DNA from: Mesorhizobium sp.
GTDB taxonomy: Bacteria; Pseudomonadota; Alphaproteobacteria; Rhizobiales; Rhizobiaceae
Length of the DNA: 9,349 nucleotides
Reading direction: 5' to 3'
Assembly (NCBI GenBank): GCA_030698645.1
Contig: JAUYMV010000049.1
Coordinates: 1 to 9,349, forward strand
Under the pieces are notes generated by a model. The model was given only the letters and a program-made list of their open reading frames with translations, had not been told where the DNA came from and made no database searches. Position 1 is the first letter of the stretch. The number at the start of each line of letters is the position of its first letter. Shown here piece after piece: positions 6,735 through 9,349 of this stretch. A program made the translations under genes and the position numbers.

Positions 6735-6762
6735 TTGCCGGGCTAGGCAAAGGATGTACACT
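6735..6762 (+). promoter_or_regulatory. Candidate sigma70-type promoter of alkB
   Basis: TTGCCG (6735-6740) and TACACT (6757-6762) are separated by 16 bp. Each matches the consensus -35 or -10 hexamer at four of six positions. A transcript from here would start near 6769 and reach the GGAG ribosome site at 6778-6781 with a very short leader. The placement is sensible but the boxes are weak. Confidence 0.4.
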
Positions 6763-6788
6763 CTCCCGATGACTTGCGGAGTACCGGC

Positions 6789-7925
6789 ATGAGCATCACA
6801 TCTTCGGGAAGCGAAGGCGTGCTGTGGCGGCATGACAAGCGCTGGCTATGGCTTCTGTCGGTGCTGACACCCGCCATGCCGGCGGTCGGAGCCGCGATGC
6901 TCCTTTCCGGCGGCAACCTGCTGTGGTCGTGGTATTCGCTGTTCTACGGCTATGTCGCGCTGACCGTGCTCGATCTCTGGTTCGGCGAAGACCCGTTCAA
7001 TCCCCCGTCCGACGCAATCGAGGAACTTGCCGGCGACCCGTGGTACCGCAGGCTGCTGTTCGCGGCACTCCCCGTCTACGGGCTCTCGCTCGCCGTCTCG
7101 ATCATTGCTGTCGGCACTATGGATCTGCCGCTTTGGGCGTTCCTGGGCGTGGCGTTGGGCGCGGGCGCGATGTCGGGCGTCGCCCTGGTCGTCGGTCATG
7201 AGCTTGGCCACAAGCCGGCATGGAGCGACCAGCTCGGCGGCAAGCTGGCCTGCGCGCTGTCGGGCTATGCGCATTTCTGCATGGAGCACAATCGCGGCCA
7301 TCATGTTCAGGTCGCAACGCCCGAAGATCCAGCCTCCGCCCGCTACGGCGAAAGCCTCTACCGCTTCGCCTTGCGCGAGGTGCCCGGCGCCTTCGCGCGC
7401 GGGTGGCGTCTGGAGCGCGCGCGGCTCGAAAAAAAGCGGCTTCCGTTCTGGCATTGGCGCAACGACCTGCTTCAAGGCTACGCGTTGCACTTCGCGATCA
7501 TTGCCGTGTCAGTCGGGGCATTCGGCTGGCCCATGATCGCATTCTTCGTCATCCACGACAGTTTCGCGTGGTTTCAGCTGACCATGGCGAACTATGTCGA
7601 GCACTACGGACTGCTTCGCCAGAAGCGGGCCGATGGACGCTATGAGCCGTGCGAACCGCGCCATTCCTGGAACACCAATCACATCGTGTCGAACCTGACG
7701 CTGTTCCACCTCCAACGGCATTCGGACCACCACGCGAACCCCCTGCGGCCGTATCAGGCGCTGCGGAATTTCGAAGAGCTTCCGCGCCTGCCTTCGGGCT
7801 ATCCGGGCGCGTTCCTGCTGGCTTCGGTGCCGCCGCTCTGGTTCAAGGTGATGAATCCGAAGGCCCTCGCCTGGGCCGGCGGCGATATGTCGAAGCTGAA
7901 CCGCGGAGCTCAGCCGGCAGGCTGA
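6789..7925 (+). CDS. alkB: Alkane 1-monooxygenase, integral-membrane di-iron hydroxylase
   Basis: AlkB inserts oxygen into the terminal methyl group of n-alkanes in the inner membrane, with electrons from rubredoxin and rubredoxin reductase. The protein has 378 residues. All the histidine motifs are present: HELGHK (137-142), EHNRGHH (166-172), NYVEHYG (268-274) and LQRHSDHHANP (308-318). The flanking signatures VATPEDPASARYGESLY and HSWNTNHIVSNL are also there. About six hydrophobic helices are visible: two near 20-65, two near 88-135, and two near 228-268. The start at 6789 has GGAG seven bases upstream; a TTG at 6774 overlaps that site and was rejected. No fused rubredoxin domain or rubredoxin gene is visible here. 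Residue 54, aligned without gaps to the chain-length gate Trp55 of P. putida GPo1 AlkB as I remember it, is Gly. The stop abuts that of the convergent helicase. Confidence 0.97.
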   Translation: MSITSSGSEGVLWRHDKRWLWLLSVLTPAMPAVGAAMLLSGGNLLWSWYSLFYGYVALTVLDLWFGEDPFNPPSDAIEELAGDPWYRRLLFAALPVYGLSLAVSIIAVGTMDLPLWAFLGVALGAGAMSGVALVVGHELGHKPAWSDQLGGKLACALSGYAHFCMEHNRGHHVQVATPEDPASARYGESLYRFALREVPGAFARGWRLERARLEKKRLPFWHWRNDLLQGYALHFAIIAVSVGAFGWPMIAFFVIHDSFAWFQLTMANYVEHYGLLRQKRADGRYEPCEPRHSWNTNHIVSNLTLFHLQRHSDHHANPLRPYQALRNFEELPRLPSGYPGAFLLASVPPLWFKVMNPKALAWAGGDMSKLNRGAQPAG

Positions 7926-9059
7926 CTACCGGACCACCGTCAGCCGCTTCGCCGCGCGTGTGATCGCCGTGTAAAGCCAGCGCTGCCGCGTCTCCTTGAA
8001 GGCGAAGCTCTCGTCGAACAGCACGACATTGTCCCACTGCGAGCCTTGCGCCTTGTGCACGGTCAGCGCGTAGCCATAGTCGAAATCGTCGTAGCGCTTC
8101 TTGGTCGCCCACGGCACGTCGGCGTCGGGGTCCTCGAATACCGATTTCAGGAGCTTGATCTTGGCGACGCCGCGGTCGGGATCATCCTCCTCCGGCGACA
8201 CCAGCAGGTTGATGCCCGGCTTCACCGTCTCGCGCGACGACGTCATCACCTTCCACAGCGAGCCGTTGAGCAGGCCCTTGGCCGGGTCGTTGCGCAGGCA
8301 CACCAGCTTGTCGCCAGCCTGCGGATAGTCGGCCGAAAAACCCTTGAGCTCGCGCAGGCGCTGGTTGTAGCGCCGCCGCGTCCGGTTGGTGCCGACCAGC
8401 ACCTGGTCGGCGCCGACGACCAGCTCCTGCGTCACGTCTTCCTTGCCGATCACCTGGGCGTCGCCATAGTCGCCCTTCATGAACTCGCGGCCTTCGCGCA
8501 CGTCGAGCGCCAGCCGGATGATCGGATTGTCGCGCGCCTGGCGATGGATCTCGGTCAGCAGATGGTCGGGCTCGTGCTCGGTGAAGAACCCGCCGCCCGA
8601 GATCGGCGGCAGCTGTGCCGGATCGCCCAGCACCAGCACGGGCGTGCCGAAGGACAGCAGGTCGCGGCCGAGCTGTTCGTCAACCATCGAGCATTCGTCG
8701 ATGATGACGAGCTTGGCCTTGGAGATCGGGCTCTGCCGGTTGAGCGAGAAGGTCGGCGACATCGAGGTCTTGCCGGTGACCTCGTCGGACACCGACTCCT
8801 CGCCCTTCGGCCGGTAGATCAGCGAATGGATGGTCCGCGCATTCAGAGCCCCCTTCGAGCGCAGAACCTGCGCTGCCTTGCCGGTGAAGGCCGCGAATTG
8901 CACCTGCCCGTCGACATGCTCGGCAAAATGCCGCGCCAGCGTCGTCTTGCCGGTGCCGGCATAGCCGAACAGGCGAAAAACCTGCGGCCGCCCGGCCTTC
9001 AGCCAGCGGCTGACGGACATCAGGGCCTCGTCCTGTTGCGGGGAGAATTCCATATCCAT
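7926..9059 (-). CDS. RecD/Dda-like SF1B ATP-dependent DNA helicase
   Basis: From the ATG at 9059 the protein has 377 residues. It carries the superfamily 1B helicase motifs in order: a Q-motif-like SPQQDEAL (6-13), Walker A GYAGTGKTT (32-40), TFSLNRQSPISKAKLVIIDE with Walker B VIIDECSMVD (118-127), motif III LGDPAQLPP (144-152), EIHRQ (170-174), TVHKAQGSQWD (333-343) and motif VI YTAITRAAKRLTV (363-375). It is close to phage T4 Dda and to the motor part of RecD2, but lacks the long N-terminal region of RecD2 and any nuclease domain. No recB or recC is near, so it is probably a stand-alone 5'-3' helicase in DNA repair or replication. ATGs at 9053 and 9125 are alternatives. No strong Shine-Dalgarno supports any of them; 9059 was chosen because conserved sequence begins there. 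Confidence 0.93.
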   Translation of the reverse strand: MDMEFSPQQDEALMSVSRWLKAGRPQVFRLFGYAGTGKTTLARHFAEHVDGQVQFAAFTGKAAQVLRSKGALNARTIHSLIYRPKGEESVSDEVTGKTSMSPTFSLNRQSPISKAKLVIIDECSMVDEQLGRDLLSFGTPVLVLGDPAQLPPISGGGFFTEHEPDHLLTEIHRQARDNPIIRLALDVREGREFMKGDYGDAQVIGKEDVTQELVVGADQVLVGTNRTRRRYNQRLRELKGFSADYPQAGDKLVCLRNDPAKGLLNGSLWKVMTSSRETVKPGINLLVSPEEDDPDRGVAKIKLLKSVFEDPDADVPWATKKRYDDFDYGYALTVHKAQGSQWDNVVLFDESFAFKETRQRWLYTAITRAAKRLTVVR

Positions 9060-9117
9060 GTGAGACAGGATTCGCGCGCATTGGGCAAGACCGCACGCGC
9101 CCCCGGTGTGAAGCGGG

Positions 9118-9132
9118 CAAGGCACAGCCTTG
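9118..9132. promoter_or_regulatory. Inverted repeat between the helicase and the Rossmann-fold gene
   Basis: CAAGGC-ACA-GCCTTG is a perfect 6-bp inverted repeat with a 3-base centre, in the 117-bp divergent gap. It could be an operator shared by the two genes or a short hairpin. No convincing -35/-10 pair was found around it. Confidence 0.3.
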
Positions 9133-9176
9133 GCGAGGCACGATGCAACCGGCCGCCATTCGGGCTACCGTTCCAT

Positions 9177-9349
9177 ATGCGCATTCTGATTCTGGGCGGC
9201 AACGGCTTCATCGGCTCTGCGGTAGCGCGGACGCTGGCCGGGCGTGGCCACGCCGTCATCGCGCTCGCCCGCGACATCGAGAAAGCGTCGCGCCGACAGG
9301 CTGGCATCGCGTGGCGACGGACCGATCTGGCGCGGCTGCGCTCCGCAGC
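9177..9349 (+). CDS. NAD(P)-binding SDR/epimerase-type protein (5' part only)
   Basis: Only the first 57 codons lie inside the window, and the frame is open to the right edge. The start MRILILGGNGFIGSAVARTL is a Rossmann-fold beta-alpha unit with the glycine motif GGNGFIG typical of extended or atypical short-chain dehydrogenases and NAD-dependent epimerases. ALARD at the end of the second strand has an Arg, which suggests NADP(H) preference. The ribosome site is weak (GGGCTACC). The substrate and full length cannot be judged. It is divergent from the helicase and is not a paralogue of the QorB-like gene beyond the shared fold. Confidence 0.8.
   Translation, partial: MRILILGGNGFIGSAVARTLAGRGHAVIALARDIEKASRRQAGIAWRRTDLARLRSA

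Noticed and set aside
5650..6750. A 366-codon minus-strand frame across pdxJ and the SpoIIAA-like gene
   Set aside because: It overlaps two well-supported genes in other frames and shows no family motif.
1..9349. Defence system, toxin-antitoxin pair, prophage or transposase
   Set aside because: No gene product shows the motifs of such systems. The RecD/Dda-like helicase is alone with no nuclease, methylase or sensor next to it.

Overview
This 9.3 kb window is a GC-rich chromosomal segment with the gene density, codon bias and intergenic repeats of an alphaproteobacterium. Hyphomicrobiales (Rhizobiales), probably near Mesorhizobium/Phyllobacteriaceae, fits best. The main reasons are the two palindromic repeats between qorB and kup, which look like well-known rhizobial mosaic repeats, and the rhizobial style of the PdxJ, Kup and SpoIIAA-like proteins. 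The genus is an inference.

Left part (1-1676, all minus strand): a TetR-family regulator runs off the left edge, with a perfect 16-bp interrupted palindrome at its start. Next come an unrecognised predicted lipoprotein with visibly lower GC than its surroundings, and a decayed fragment of an FAD-dependent monooxygenase. The fragment lies just downstream of an HxlR-family regulator.

Redox pair (1690-3120): the HxlR regulator and an NmrA-like/QorB-type NAD(P)H:quinone oxidoreductase are divergent. This is the same arrangement as ytfH/ytfG of E. coli, and a short inverted repeat sits between them.

Repeat-rich convergent gap (3121-3402): a long inverted repeat (a candidate bidirectional terminator) is followed by a 108-bp two-hairpin repeat that contains the kup stop codon. 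A 12-bp direct repeat copying the last codons of kup lies on either side of the second repeat.

Housekeeping block (3390-6678): kup (potassium uptake) and pdxJ (pyridoxine 5'-phosphate synthase) are on the minus strand. A small SpoIIAA/STAS-like protein is divergent from pdxJ.

Right part (6735-9349): a textbook AlkB membrane alkane hydroxylase has its own candidate promoter but no rubredoxin partner in view. It converges with zero spacing on a RecD/Dda-like SF1B helicase. Divergent from the helicase, a Rossmann-fold NAD(P)-binding protein starts and runs off the right edge.

I see no CRISPR array, tRNA, rRNA, transposase, phage gene or recognisable defence system. The window looks like ordinary chromosome with a few accessory insertions. 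The most interesting points are the repeat element at the kup 3' end, the monooxygenase relic, the orphan lipoprotein and the AlkB.
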